A stretch of DNA of 64,000 nt from Nesterenkonia natronophila (GTDB taxonomy: Bacteria; Actinomycetota; Actinomycetes; Actinomycetales; Micrococcaceae): positions 682,001 to 746,000 of the forward strand of contig NZ_QYZP01000002.1 of the NCBI RefSeq assembly GCF_003595215.1. The letters run 5' to 3'. The notes beneath the pieces were generated by a model that worked only from the letters and a program-made list of their open reading frames with translations, ran no database searches and was not told where the DNA came from. Of the stretch, positions 16,420-25,378 are shown piece by piece. Numbering within the stretch: the first letter of the stretch is position 1; each line of letters begins with the position of its first letter. The position numbers were made by a program, and so were the translations under genes.

Positions 16420-17052
16420 CTAAAGGTCGATTACGCCGTATTCTGTCACCGCTCGGGCTGCACGCAGGTCGTGGCTCTCGACAGGAAACGACCCTGGCTC
16501 CATCAGCTCACCGAAATGCACCACAGCGATGAGCTCACAGCTGACCTTCGGGTGCTCCTGCAGAATTTCGAACAACTTCGCGGTGGTTGCGTCATAGTAT
16601 CCGCCCCCCTGCCCCAGACGAGCGCCAGCGGTGTCCAAAGCCAGTGTCGGAACCAGAAGCACAAGTGAAGTGGGACACTGCGATGTTGAGGCATGATCCA
16701 CCAGCACCCCAGAGGGCAGTGGAGAGCCGTGCGCGGGTTCGTAGATCGGCAGTTTCGGATGGCGGCGCATGGGGGACTGCGGATGCCACGGGGCCCAGCC
16801 AAGGATGTGGCCGGTGGGGGGTATGACGGGCAGGTACACCGGTCCGCTCCGGAGCGTATGCCGCTTGAGGAACGGCAGCACATTCGGTTCCCCCTGCATC
16901 GGCACGTAACCGGCCACCACGGTTGCTGGGTGAATGTGACGCTCTAATGATTCAGCCATTGCTTCTCCGCGGTCAGCCAGTTCCGCAGCAGAAAGCGCAG
17001 CCCGGGCGGCCCGGACTCTACGTCGAACTTCGGGTTTCGTGTGGACGCTCAT
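16420..17052 (-). CDS. 5-formyltetrahydrofolate cyclo-ligase
   Basis: Converts 5-formyl-THF to 5,10-methenyl-THF with ATP in the cytosol, recycling this folate form. The 210-residue protein has the N-terminal basic helix (KPEVRRRVRAARAAL), and the family signature near the C terminus, LALDTAGARLGQGGGYYD, which holds the ATP-binding loop. The ATG at 17052 gives the usual length; upstream in-frame codons would overlap the O-mannosyltransferase gene. It follows that gene with a one-base gap, so the two are probably cotranscribed. Confidence 0.92.
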   Translation of the reverse strand: MSVHTKPEVRRRVRAARAALSAAELADRGEAMAESLERHIHPATVVAGYVPMQGEPNVLPFLKRHTLRSGPVYLPVIPPTGHILGWAPWHPQSPMRRHPKLPIYEPAHGSPLPSGVLVDHASTSQCPTSLVLLVPTLALDTAGARLGQGGGYYDATTAKLFEILQEHPKVSCELIAVVHFGELMEPGSFPVESHDLRAARAVTEYGVIDL

Positions 17053-17053
17053 A

Positions 17054-18703
17054 TCAAATCCATGATTGCACCCACATCCGCAGTCGCCACTGCTCATATG
17101 GCAGCAGCTCCGCGGTCCAAACCGGCCAGAAGAATATCGACACGGCCACTGCCAACAGCACAAAGCACAGCACAATGACCGTGTTGCGCTGCTGTGCGGA
17201 GACAATGCCGGAAGCGTGCCGCGTGGTCCCCTCCCGGCTCACCGGTCCGGTCCCCGCCCGCAAAACCAAGGAACCCAGCACAACGACGGCGAGGATGATG
17301 AAGGGATGGTAGCTGATCGTGTAGAAGAAGAACATGGTCCTGTCAGGAAACAGCAGCCACACCGCGCCCCCGGCAAGAACGCCGGAAAGAATGGCACCGT
17401 ACCGCCAGTCCCGGCGGCCCAACCATAGCCCCAGGACCACAGCCAGCCCGATGGTGCCTGCCCACCAGATCATCGGGTTCGCTAAGTCAACGATAGCTGA
17501 GGAGCAGGACTCCGCCGGGCACACTGAGCCCGTGTGCGCGTACTCCTCTCCCTGACCCAAACCCTGGTAGTGCATTGAGACAGGACGGCCCATGAACAGC
17601 CAAGTCAGCGGATGAGAGGCGTATTCGTGTCCTGACTCCAGGCCGGTGTGGAAGTCGGCGGCGGAGGAGTGGTAGTTCCACAGGGCCCGCACGGCGCTGG
17701 GGACGATTCCCGCCAGGCCGGTAGGCGTTGGGTCGTATGCTTGGCGTCCCCAGCCGTCCTCGCTGACCAGCCATCCGGTCCAGGAGGCCAGGTACGTGAC
17801 GGCCGCTACAGGCAGCACCGTCACCATCGCCGGGAGGGCGTCATAGAGCAGTCCTGACCGCACCCACCTGCGGACACCCAGCGCGCGACGGGCCTGCAAG
17901 TCCCACAGCACCACCATTATTCCGAACACCAGCACAAAGGACAGGGCGGAGAGCTTCACTGCGATCGCACAGCCCAGCAGCACCCCGGCGGCCAAGCGCC
18001 ATGGTCGCCACATCAGCGCGGGCCCATGCGCCCATTGCTGAGACTCTGCAGGGGTCTGGGCTGCCCACTCGGCCAGGCGTCGACGTCCGCTGTACCGGTC
18101 GGCCAGCAACGCCCCGAAGGCTGCGAGCACGAAAAGCATGAGAAAGATATCCAGCAGCGCTACCCGGGACATCACCAGGTGGTGGCCCTCCACAGCGGTG
18201 AGTGACCCAGCGACGCCGCCGAGAATGACCGAGCGGAACATGCGCTGAGCGATGAGTGCGATCAGCAGCGCTCCCAGCGCTCCGGCGACGGCGGAGGAGA
18301 ACCTCCACCCCATCGCTTCCTCCACACCGAATGGGATGATCCCCAGAGCAATCAGCCACTTTCCCAGGGGCGGGTGCACCACATATGCCCCCTCGTGTGT
18401 AGGCTGTGGGTCGCCGGCGAGCCAATCATCATCGGCGCCGCTGGGCCATTCCAGCTCGTAACCGGCCAGCAGCAGGGCGTACGCGTCCTTGGCATAGTAC
18501 GTCTCGTCGAAGATCAGTGCGTGCGGATTGTTGAGACCGTAGAGCCGCAGCCCAAGGGCACAGGTGAAGATGGTCAGTGGAACGACCCAGCCCCAGAGAC
18601 CCGGAACGAACCGCTCGGCGCCGAGTTTGGCTTCGTAGTACAGCTGCGCACTGCGCGGGCCAGTGGGGGATCGGCGCTCGGTGGGGGAGGAAGCGCGGTT
18701 CAC
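17054..18703 (-). CDS. Polyprenol-phosphate-mannose protein O-mannosyltransferase (PMT family)
   Basis: A 549-residue multi-pass membrane glycosyltransferase of family GT39. It should transfer mannose from polyprenyl-phosphate-mannose to Ser/Thr of exported proteins. The first loop has the catalytic Asp-Glu pair in LIFDETYYAKDAY, followed by HPPLGKWLIALGI and HHLVMSRVALLDIFLML, all typical of bacterial PMT. The last third has the four-helix PMT C-terminal unit. GTG 18703 is chosen: it is 7 bases after TAGCAT on this strand and removes a short unconserved extension from GTG 18724. It is divergent from rsmI, an arrangement also found in mycobacteria. Confidence 0.92.
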   Translation of the reverse strand: MNRASSPTERRSPTGPRSAQLYYEAKLGAERFVPGLWGWVVPLTIFTCALGLRLYGLNNPHALIFDETYYAKDAYALLLAGYELEWPSGADDDWLAGDPQPTHEGAYVVHPPLGKWLIALGIIPFGVEEAMGWRFSSAVAGALGALLIALIAQRMFRSVILGGVAGSLTAVEGHHLVMSRVALLDIFLMLFVLAAFGALLADRYSGRRRLAEWAAQTPAESQQWAHGPALMWRPWRLAAGVLLGCAIAVKLSALSFVLVFGIMVVLWDLQARRALGVRRWVRSGLLYDALPAMVTVLPVAAVTYLASWTGWLVSEDGWGRQAYDPTPTGLAGIVPSAVRALWNYHSSAADFHTGLESGHEYASHPLTWLFMGRPVSMHYQGLGQGEEYAHTGSVCPAESCSSAIVDLANPMIWWAGTIGLAVVLGLWLGRRDWRYGAILSGVLAGGAVWLLFPDRTMFFFYTISYHPFIILAVVVLGSLVLRAGTGPVSREGTTRHASGIVSAQQRNTVIVLCFVLLAVAVSIFFWPVWTAELLPYEQWRLRMWVQSWI

Positions 18704-18709
18704 CCTGGA

Positions 18710-18716
18710 TATGCTA
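18710..18716. promoter_or_regulatory. Overlapping divergent -10 elements (pmt / rsmI)
   Basis: TATGCTA contains TAGCAT on the minus strand (18716 to 18711), 7 bases before the O-mannosyltransferase GTG, and TATGCT on the plus strand (18710-18715), about 45 bases before the rsmI start. Both directions share five base pairs. Confidence 0.5.
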
Positions 18717-18760
18717 CTTGGCACAGGACACGATTTGGTGGACCGAAGGAGACGATCAAG

Positions 18761-19660
18761 GTGCTGGACCTCTCAGAGGAATGGCTGTGGGATGCACCGG
18801 TGGTGCTTGCTGCCACTCCTATTGGCAACCTGGCAGACACCACCCAGCGATTGCGCATGTTGATTCGCAGCGCCGAAGTGATCGCCTGCGAAGACACCCG
18901 CAGCACTCGCCATCTGATCAACGCGTTGGGGGAGCGGACCGGGGCCCGGTTCGTGAGTCTGCATGAACATAATGAGGCTGCGCGCTCTGCAGAACTGATC
19001 AGTCTGGCACGTGAAGGGTCCCGCGTGCTGGTGGTCTCCGACGCGGGCATGCCAGCTGTGTCCGACCCTGGACGGCGACTTGTGAGAGCAGCCATCGAGG
19101 CCGAGGTACCCGTCACAGCAGCGCCAGGGGCCTCTGCAGTCCCCACTGCGCTTGCTCTGTCGGGTCTTGCCACCGACCGGTTCACATTCGCCGGGTTCGT
19201 CCCGCGCAGGCAGTCGGAGCGGCGAGCGCTGCTCCAGCGGCTGCGTCGTGAGGAATGGACGACGGTTCTGTTCGAATCTCCCCACCGGGTCGCTTCCACC
19301 GTGGCCGAATTCGCCGAGGCCCTCGGAGGTGGCCGACGGGCCGCGGTCGCCCGTGAACTGACCAAGAAGTATGAGGAGGTCCTGCGCGGAGAACTCAGCG
19401 AACTGGCTGATCTCCTCGCCGAACGCCACAAGGGACGGGGCGTTAGAGGCGAGATCGTAGTGGTTCTCGACGGGGCCGCACCAAGTGACACCGGCGCCCA
19501 GAACACCGTGACGCTCCAGGAGGCCGCCCGCGCCGTCGTCCGGCGCGCCGCGGGCGGAGAACGGCTGAAGGAGGCCGCAAAAGAGGTCGCACGGGAGCAC
19601 AGGATGAACGCCAGCGAACTCTACGACGCGGCGAACGAGCTCAGGAGTACAAGCGGTTGA
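18761..19660 (+). CDS. rsmI: 16S rRNA (cytidine1402-2'-O)-methyltransferase
   Basis: Methylates the 2'-OH of C1402 in 16S rRNA, in the decoding centre. The protein has 299 residues with the tetrapyrrole-methylase fold: VVLAATPIGNLADTT at the N terminus, then EDTRSTRHLI, VVSDAGMPAVSDPG and FESPHR, all standard RsmI motifs. The start GTG has AAGGAG (18746-18751) 9 bases upstream; longer upstream frames overlap the divergent gene and are not conserved. The stop is followed at once by a hairpin (19660-19682). Confidence 0.95.
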   Translation: MLDLSEEWLWDAPVVLAATPIGNLADTTQRLRMLIRSAEVIACEDTRSTRHLINALGERTGARFVSLHEHNEAARSAELISLAREGSRVLVVSDAGMPAVSDPGRRLVRAAIEAEVPVTAAPGASAVPTALALSGLATDRFTFAGFVPRRQSERRALLQRLRREEWTTVLFESPHRVASTVAEFAEALGGGRRAAVARELTKKYEEVLRGELSELADLLAERHKGRGVRGEIVVVLDGAAPSDTGAQNTVTLQEAARAVVRRAAGGERLKEAAKEVAREHRMNASELYDAANELRSTSG

Positions 19661-19682
19661 GCTGACCGTCGCACGTTCAGCT
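19660..19682 (+). terminator. Candidate hairpin terminator of rsmI
   Basis: A 10-bp stem with one C-T mismatch (arms 19660-19669 and 19673-19682) and the 3-base loop CGC. It starts at the last base of the rsmI stop codon. There is no T tract, so termination strength is uncertain. Confidence 0.5.
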
Positions 19683-19735
19683 GTGGAGCGGCTGATCACC
19701 GGGTTTGCTCAGGAACGGGTGGTTAGACTGGCGCG

Positions 19736-21592
19736 GTGACTACTGCTCAGCCCATTCGTGAAACCACCACAGAGCCGATCACCAGGGTCGAAGACCACGT
19801 CAACGTCACCCATGGAGTCCTGGCACTGGGCGAGGCGGAGCCAGGACGCCCCGTCTACGCGATCAGCAACGGAGCCGGTGGATGGCTCGATGTGACCATC
19901 ACCAGCTTCTTGGCGCAGGTTCGGAAGGTTGCCAAGGGCCTGATCGGTCTGGGTGTCCAGCCCGGAGACAAAGTGGCCGTGATGGCCGCCACCAGCTACT
20001 CCTGGGCGGTGGTGGACCAAGCCATTTGGTTTGCCGGGGGCATCTCAGTGCCGATCTATGAGACTAGTTCAGCCCACCAAATCGCCCACCTGTTGGCCAA
20101 CTCTGAAGCCCACCTCGTGCTCATCGGCAGTGAGGATCTGCGCAGCACTGTGCAGGCTGGGGCCAATATGGTCGGTGGGAAGAAGTCCAGCTTAGAGATC
20201 TACTCCATAGCGTCGGGCGCAGATCTGGACGAGATCGCGGCGAACTCGACTACCGTCACCACCACCCAGCTTGAGTCCGCGCGAACCACAGCTCGCGCCG
20301 ACGACGTTGCCACCTTGGTCTACACCTCAGGCACCACGGGGAAGCCCAAGGGTGTGGCGATCACTCACCGTAACTTGGTCGAGGGAGCGGCCAACATCGT
20401 GCCGTTCGCCTCTGACATCCTCGGGGAGGCCGAGTCCCGCACGCTGTTGTTCCTTCCGCTGGCTCACGTGCTGGCCCGCGCGGTGCAGCTGATCTGCCTC
20501 CACCGCGGTATCCAGGTCGCTCACACCGCTGACACCAGGACACTGTTAGAGGACTTGCACACATTCCGTCCCACCTGGCTCCTAGTGGTCCCGCGGGTGC
20601 TGGAGAAGGTCTACCACTCAGCAGCGGCCAAGGCCAGGCATGAGGGACGGGGTGCCATCTTCGAGGAAGCGCGCAAGACCGCGATCGGATATTCGCAGGC
20701 TCAGGAGTCTGCCGCAGCGGGTGCAGGTTCCGGACCTTCGTGGGGGCTGCGGGCCAAACATGCACTGTTCTCCCGACTGGTGTACTCCAAGCTGCGTGCG
20801 AAGCTCGGTGGCGAGGTGACACACATCGTCTCCGGCGCCTCCCCACTGAGTCCGGAGATCGCACATTTCTTCTCCGGGGCAGGCCTTCCTGTTCAAGAGG
20901 GGTACGGTCTCACCGAATCAACTGCACCGATCACGCTCAACATCCCCGGAGCGACCCGCATCGGCACTGTAGGACTTCCAGTGCCGGGCAATTCAGTGAA
21001 GATCGCTGAAGACGGTGAGATTCTGCTCAAAGGTCCGGTCATCTTCGACGGATACCACGGCAGGCCCGAAGAGACCCAGGCGGCCTTCGACGAGGATGGC
21101 TTCTTCCGCAGCGGGGATCTGGGATCGCTGGACGCTGACGGGTTCCTATCTGTCACGGGACGGAAGAAGGAGCTTATTGTGACCGCGGGGGGCAAGAACG
21201 TCAGCCCCACACCGCTGGAAGAGGCGGTGCGTTCTCACCCTCTGGTGGCCCACACGGTGGCTGTCGGTGACGGCCGAGCCTTTGTGGCGGCGCTTGTCTT
21301 CCTAGATCCGGAAGCAGTTCTCCTGTGGGCGGCGCAGGAAGGGTTCGGGGAGCTTACCGTGACGCAGGCGCTCGCCGACGACGCTGCCTCCACAGCGCTG
21401 CATGCTGCAGTGCAGCATGCTGTGGAGGGGGCGAATGAGCACGTCTCCCGGGCGGAGTCGGTCCGTACCTTCCGGATTGTGGACGCTGAGCTCACGGTGG
21501 GCTCGGGGCACCTGACGCCCTCGATGAAGCTCATCCGCACCAAGGCGATCGAGGACTTTGCCGATGAGGTGGATGAGATCTATGCTGCGTAG
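19736..21592 (+). CDS. Long-chain acyl-CoA synthetase (AMP-binding family)
   Basis: Activates fatty acids to acyl-CoA through an acyl-adenylate. The 618-residue protein has the AMP-binding P-loop-like motif LVYTSGTTGKPKGVAITHRNL, the middle motif VQEGYGLTESTAPI, FRSGDLGSLDADGFLSVTGRKKELI and a C-terminal catalytic Lys in PSMKLIRTKAI. The N-terminal segment is of the FAA1/FadD15 type, so medium- to long-chain substrates are likely. The GTG start lies 6 bases after TAGACT, suggesting leaderless translation. It ends one base from the convergent rsmA. Confidence 0.92.
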   Translation: MTTAQPIRETTTEPITRVEDHVNVTHGVLALGEAEPGRPVYAISNGAGGWLDVTITSFLAQVRKVAKGLIGLGVQPGDKVAVMAATSYSWAVVDQAIWFAGGISVPIYETSSAHQIAHLLANSEAHLVLIGSEDLRSTVQAGANMVGGKKSSLEIYSIASGADLDEIAANSTTVTTTQLESARTTARADDVATLVYTSGTTGKPKGVAITHRNLVEGAANIVPFASDILGEAESRTLLFLPLAHVLARAVQLICLHRGIQVAHTADTRTLLEDLHTFRPTWLLVVPRVLEKVYHSAAAKARHEGRGAIFEEARKTAIGYSQAQESAAAGAGSGPSWGLRAKHALFSRLVYSKLRAKLGGEVTHIVSGASPLSPEIAHFFSGAGLPVQEGYGLTESTAPITLNIPGATRIGTVGLPVPGNSVKIAEDGEILLKGPVIFDGYHGRPEETQAAFDEDGFFRSGDLGSLDADGFLSVTGRKKELIVTAGGKNVSPTPLEEAVRSHPLVAHTVAVGDGRAFVAALVFLDPEAVLLWAAQEGFGELTVTQALADDAASTALHAAVQHAVEGANEHVSRAESVRTFRIVDAELTVGSGHLTPSMKLIRTKAIEDFADEVDEIYAA

Positions 21593-21593
21593 C

Positions 21594-22487
21594 TCACGTC
21601 GGGCTAGCTGACCGCAGAGCGGCAGCAATCCGTGCAAAAGCGTGAATGTCTAAGGTTTCTCCCCGCGCCTGCGGATCAACGCCTGCTTCACGCAGCACCT
21701 GCTCAGCGCGCGCTCCGGATCCCATGATTTCGCTCAGCGCAGCGCGCAGGGTCTTACGCCGCTGGGCGAAGGCGGCGTCGATGAGAGCGAAGACTTCCTG
21801 GCGGCTGAGCTCGGCAGAGACCGGTCTCCCTCGCTCGAAGCGCACCAGACCGGAGGAGATGCGCGGCTCAGGCCAGAAGACCTTCTTGCCAACGACTCCG
21901 ACTTTCCGCGCCTGAGTGTCCCAGGCGATCTTGACGCTGGGAACCCCGTACGTCTTGGAACCGGGTCCGGCGGCCAACCGGTCAGCGACCTCCTCCTGAA
22001 CCATGACCAGGCCCTTTGTCAGACTTGGCAGGACCTCCAACAGGTGCAGGACCACCGGCACTGCGACGTTATAGGGCAGATTGGCCACCACCACGCTGGG
22101 GTCATCCAGCGACTCGGGATCCAGTCGCATGGCATCCTCGCAGACCACTGTGAGGCTCGACGCCCTCTGCGGACGCATACGTGCCACGGTGACAGGCAGC
22201 TGAGCAGCCAACTTCGGGTCGATCTCCACCGCGGTGACCTGTGCGGCCTTGTCCAGCAGGCCGAGGGTGAGCGAGCCCAACCCAGGGCCAATCTCCAGCA
22301 CATGCTCATGTCCATCCAGGTCCGCCAAGTCGACGATGCGGCGAATGGTATTGGGGTCGATGACGAAGTTCTGGCCCCATCTCTTGGTGGGTCGAACATC
22401 CAGATCTGTCGCCAACCTCCGGATGTCAGAAGCAGAGAGCATGCCCGGGAGGGCGCCGTCACCACGGGAGAAAGCGGCGTCGGTCAT
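21594..22487 (-). CDS. rsmA: 16S rRNA (adenine1518/1519-N6) dimethyltransferase
   Basis: KsgA/RsmA dimethylates two adjacent adenosines in the 3' hairpin of 16S rRNA during late 30S assembly. The 297-residue protein has [17 protein letters not shown], the SAM-binding [10 protein letters not shown], and the catalytic [15 protein letters not shown]. The start ATG overlaps the tatD stop (ATGA), so the pair is coupled. In mycobacteria rpfB lies between these two genes; it is absent here. Confidence 0.95.
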   Translation of the reverse strand: MTDAAFSRGDGALPGMLSASDIRRLATDLDVRPTKRWGQNFVIDPNTIRRIVDLADLDGHEHVLEIGPGLGSLTLGLLDKAAQVTAVEIDPKLAAQLPVTVARMRPQRASSLTVVCEDAMRLDPESLDDPSVVVANLPYNVAVPVVLHLLEVLPSLTKGLVMVQEEVADRLAAGPGSKTYGVPSVKIAWDTQARKVGVVGKKVFWPEPRISSGLVRFERGRPVSAELSRQEVFALIDAAFAQRRKTLRAALSEIMGSGARAEQVLREAGVDPQARGETLDIHAFARIAAALRSASPT

Positions 22488-23452
22488 CGCGCCGCAGTCC
22501 ACTGCCCGTAGGCCTGGTGCGTGTTGAACATTACCTGCTGACACAGCTGGCTCAGCTCCGCGTCGCGGACGTCGGCCATCAGGCGCATAGTCTGCGGCAC
22601 CATATAGGGTGCATTCGGCTGACCTCGGTAAGGATGGGGAGTCAGAAATGGCGAATCCGTCTCGACCAGGATCAAATGGGGGTCCGCGACCCGCAGAGCC
22701 GAACGCAGATCATGGGAGTTCTTGAAAGTGACGCTGCCCGAGAAGCTCATGTACCACCCGTTACGGTTACATATTCGCGCAAGTTCTGCGTCGCCGGAAA
22801 AACAGTGGAAGACCACTGAAGCAGGCCGTGCCGGGGCGTCATTCAGCACCGCTACCACATCCCGGTGGGCATCTCGATCGTGGATCTGGACAGCCAGCCC
22901 CCGCTCGAAGGCCAGTGCCAGATGGTCGAAAAAACTCTTCTGCTGAGCACTCCGTCCCCACTCTTCGGTGCGGAAGTAGTCCAGCCCGGTCTCACCGACG
23001 GCCACGACTCCGGGCTGTGCGGCCAGCTCCCCGATCCGCGCGAATGCCTCGTCGTAGGAGTTGCTGTCCTCCAGATGGGGCGCGTCATTGGGGTGGATGG
23101 CGACCGCGGCGCGGGCGCGAGGATCGTCCTGGGCAGCGCGGACGGCGAACTCACTGCTGGCGACGTCGTAGCCGACCAGAATCGCGCCATTGACTCCTAC
23201 ACTCTGGGCCGCGTCCAGATGCTCGGCAACAGTGACCCGGACCATTCCGTCCCGGAAGTCCAAGTGTGCGTGATTGTCTACGACCGGCACTGGAAGCGGT
23301 TCCGGAGCCGGGGGGTACTCGAGCCGGCGCCTCTTCTTGGACTTCTCATCGTTCTGGCTGCGCACTGGACCATCATTCTCCGCCGTGGCGGGGCGGATCT
23401 CCGGTCGGTAGGCAGCTGGTGTCTCACCGGGATTCGCAATAGCCTCACTCAC
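22484..23452 (-). CDS. TatD family metal-dependent hydrolase/DNase
   Basis: A 322-residue member of the amidohydrolase-fold TatD family, which includes metal-dependent DNases. Recognisable motifs are the metal-binding [47 protein letters not shown] and [19 protein letters not shown], all with the expected His, Glu and Asp ligands. An N-terminal extension of about 50 residues is hydrophilic and unconserved. GTG 23452 is preferred over codons further upstream because TACACT lies 8 bases before it. It is divergent from ispE. Confidence 0.9.
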   Translation of the reverse strand: MSEAIANPGETPAAYRPEIRPATAENDGPVRSQNDEKSKKRRRLEYPPAPEPLPVPVVDNHAHLDFRDGMVRVTVAEHLDAAQSVGVNGAILVGYDVASSEFAVRAAQDDPRARAAVAIHPNDAPHLEDSNSYDEAFARIGELAAQPGVVAVGETGLDYFRTEEWGRSAQQKSFFDHLALAFERGLAVQIHDRDAHRDVVAVLNDAPARPASVVFHCFSGDAELARICNRNGWYMSFSGSVTFKNSHDLRSALRVADPHLILVETDSPFLTPHPYRGQPNAPYMVPQTMRLMADVRDAELSQLCQQVMFNTHQAYGQWTAAR

Positions 23453-23554
23453 AACAACCCAGTGTATCCACAGCGACCGCCGCAGCTGAGCCGAGGATTG
23501 CCGCACAGTCGGTGGTTGCCGGGGAGATCCGTGGTCAGGGCTAGAGTTGAGGGA

Positions 23555-24568
23555 ATGAGAGACAGCGAGCTGTTTGGCCACGTCACGGCGGTAGCCCCAG
23601 GCAAAGTGAATCTAAGCCTGCGGGTCGGACCGGCACGCTCCGACGGCTACCATGAGGTCGCAACGCTGTACTACGCGGTCTCCCTGTATGAGGAGGTTGT
23701 TGCCAGCCCACGGTCCGACGGCGCGATTACTGTGTCTTTGTCTGAACGTTCCTCCTTCACGAGCGTGGAGCACCAGGACCCGCTGTCCGGCGGAACGGTC
23801 CCCGCCCAGATGCCGCTCGATAAGAACAACCTCGCCCACCAGGCGGCGGTGCTGCTGCGCCGGGCACTTCAGGAGCGCGACGCTGCCACGTTGAGCTTCC
23901 CAGGGGCCGAGCGGCCCAGCTACGGGGTGGACCTCACAATCACCAAGAACGTTCCGATCGCCGGGGGTATGGGTGGCGGTTCCGCCGACGCGGCCGCTAC
24001 TCTGGTCGCCTGCTCCGCCCTCTGGGAAGCCGGGCTGACCAAGGAGCAGCTGGCAGATCTAGGTGCACGGCTCGGGGCTGATGTTCCCTTCGCGATCTTC
24101 GGAGGCGCAGCGGTGGGTCAGGGCATCGGGGACAACCTCTCCCCGCTGCTGGCCCGGGGGGAACTGCACCTTGTGATTGTGCCGGCGCGTACCGGTCTTT
24201 CCACGCCAGAGGTGTACAAGAAGCTCGACTCCATGCGCGAACTCGCTGGGCTCAGGGCTGATCAGCCCGAGCTGGACGATGACCTGGTCCGGGCCGCCTG
24301 CGCCGCAGACGCTGAAATGATAACGACCCTCATGTCCAATGATTTGCAGGCAGCGGCGGTCGCTATGCTTCCGGAACTCGATGACATGATGGATGCGGGC
24401 ATGGCGGAGGGGGCGATGCAGGGCATGGTCTCCGGTTCAGGGCCCACGCTGATGTTCCTAGCTCGGGATGCCTCAGCCGCCAGCCAGCTTGCCACGGGGC
24501 TTCAGGAGCGGCTGGACGTCTGGGCCATTCCTGTTTCAGGTCCGGCTGCCGGGGCGCGGCTGCTCTAG
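23555..24568 (+). CDS. ispE: 4-diphosphocytidyl-2-C-methyl-D-erythritol kinase
   Basis: Phosphorylates CDP-methylerythritol in the MEP isoprenoid pathway; ispH of the same pathway is at 59118. The 337-residue GHMP kinase has the N-terminal APGKVNLSLRVGPARSDGYHE, the ATP loop PIAGGMGGGSADAAA near residue 140 and the C-terminal MVSGSGPTLMFL. An insertion around residues 60-80 (acidic and Ser-rich) is somewhat longer than usual. The ATG lies 7 bases after TAGAGT, suggesting a leaderless mRNA. It is followed after 3 bases by a TSUP transporter gene, probably one transcript. Confidence 0.95.
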   Translation: MRDSELFGHVTAVAPGKVNLSLRVGPARSDGYHEVATLYYAVSLYEEVVASPRSDGAITVSLSERSSFTSVEHQDPLSGGTVPAQMPLDKNNLAHQAAVLLRRALQERDAATLSFPGAERPSYGVDLTITKNVPIAGGMGGGSADAAATLVACSALWEAGLTKEQLADLGARLGADVPFAIFGGAAVGQGIGDNLSPLLARGELHLVIVPARTGLSTPEVYKKLDSMRELAGLRADQPELDDDLVRAACAADAEMITTLMSNDLQAAAVAMLPELDDMMDAGMAEGAMQGMVSGSGPTLMFLARDASAASQLATGLQERLDVWAIPVSGPAAGARLL

Positions 24569-24571
24569 ACC

Positions 24572-25333
24572 ATGGGGGAAGATACCGTGCTCCTTGCTGT
24601 CGTTTTCGGCCTGATCCTGGTGGCAGCAGTTCTGCAGCGGATCACCGGGCTGGGTTTCGCGATGATGCTGGCTCCCTTCCTGGTGGTGATCCTTGGACCG
24701 CACACCGGAGTCATGCTGACCAATATGCTGTCGTTCGTGGCGCCACTGCTGATGATTGGGCTCGTCTGGCGGGACATCGAGTGGCGGCGACTACTGCTCA
24801 TCGCCCCAGTTGCGCTGCTGGTGATGCCGTTGTTCGGCTGGATCGCAGCGGTGTCGTCACCAGGGCCGCTCTACATTGCAGTGGCCTCACTGGTGCTCCT
24901 CGGCCTGACACTCTCACTTGTGGTCAGCAGAATTCATGCCCGCGCAGACGGTCCGGTGACCAGGGTCCTCACTGGTGTCGGTGCAGGCGGCGGCGTCGTC
25001 CTGGCCGGTGTGGGGGGACCCGCCATGACCGTCTATGCAGTCGTGTCTCAGTGGAACGTGAGGGCCTTCGCGGCGACCCTGCAGCCTCTTTGGATCTTGT
25101 TCTCGGCCGCAGGGTTCCTGACCAAAGTAACCTTCAGCGGTGATGAGATTCCCATGTTTCCCTGGTGGTTCTGGGCCGGAAGCCTGGTTGTCATTGTCCT
25201 GGGTCTGGGCCTCGGCACGCTCATAGGTCGATGGGCGCGCGACGCTGCGGTCCGTCGACTGGTGATCTTTCTGGCCTTTGTTGGAGCGCTGCTCTCACTG
25301 GCGACTGGCCTCCGGGAGACTATGGGCCTCTGA
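24572..25333 (+). CDS. TSUP (TauE/SafE) family membrane transporter
   Basis: A 253-residue membrane protein with about eight helices and the TSUP pattern LQRITGLGFAMMLAPFLVVILGPHTGVMLTN in the first repeat and GVGAGGGVVLAGVGGPAMTVY in the second. The family exports sulfite, sulfoacetate or related organic anions; the substrate here is not predictable. A paralogue of the same length lies at 60927-61688. It is placed 3 bases after ispE. Confidence 0.85.
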   Translation: MGEDTVLLAVVFGLILVAAVLQRITGLGFAMMLAPFLVVILGPHTGVMLTNMLSFVAPLLMIGLVWRDIEWRRLLLIAPVALLVMPLFGWIAAVSSPGPLYIAVASLVLLGLTLSLVVSRIHARADGPVTRVLTGVGAGGGVVLAGVGGPAMTVYAVVSQWNVRAFAATLQPLWILFSAAGFLTKVTFSGDEIPMFPWWFWAGSLVVIVLGLGLGTLIGRWARDAAVRRLVIFLAFVGALLSLATGLRETMGL

Positions 25334-25378
25334 GGTCCCGCAATTTGCCGCGGCTCTCAGTGTCATTACCCTAGACAG

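Noticed and set aside
18374..18760. Upstream extension of rsmI
   Set aside because: It is antisense to the O-mannosyltransferase gene, and GTG 18761 has a clear AAGGAG.
22865..23554. Long upstream extension of ispE over tatD
   Set aside because: The extension is antisense to tatD, and the family start ATG at 23555 has its own -10.
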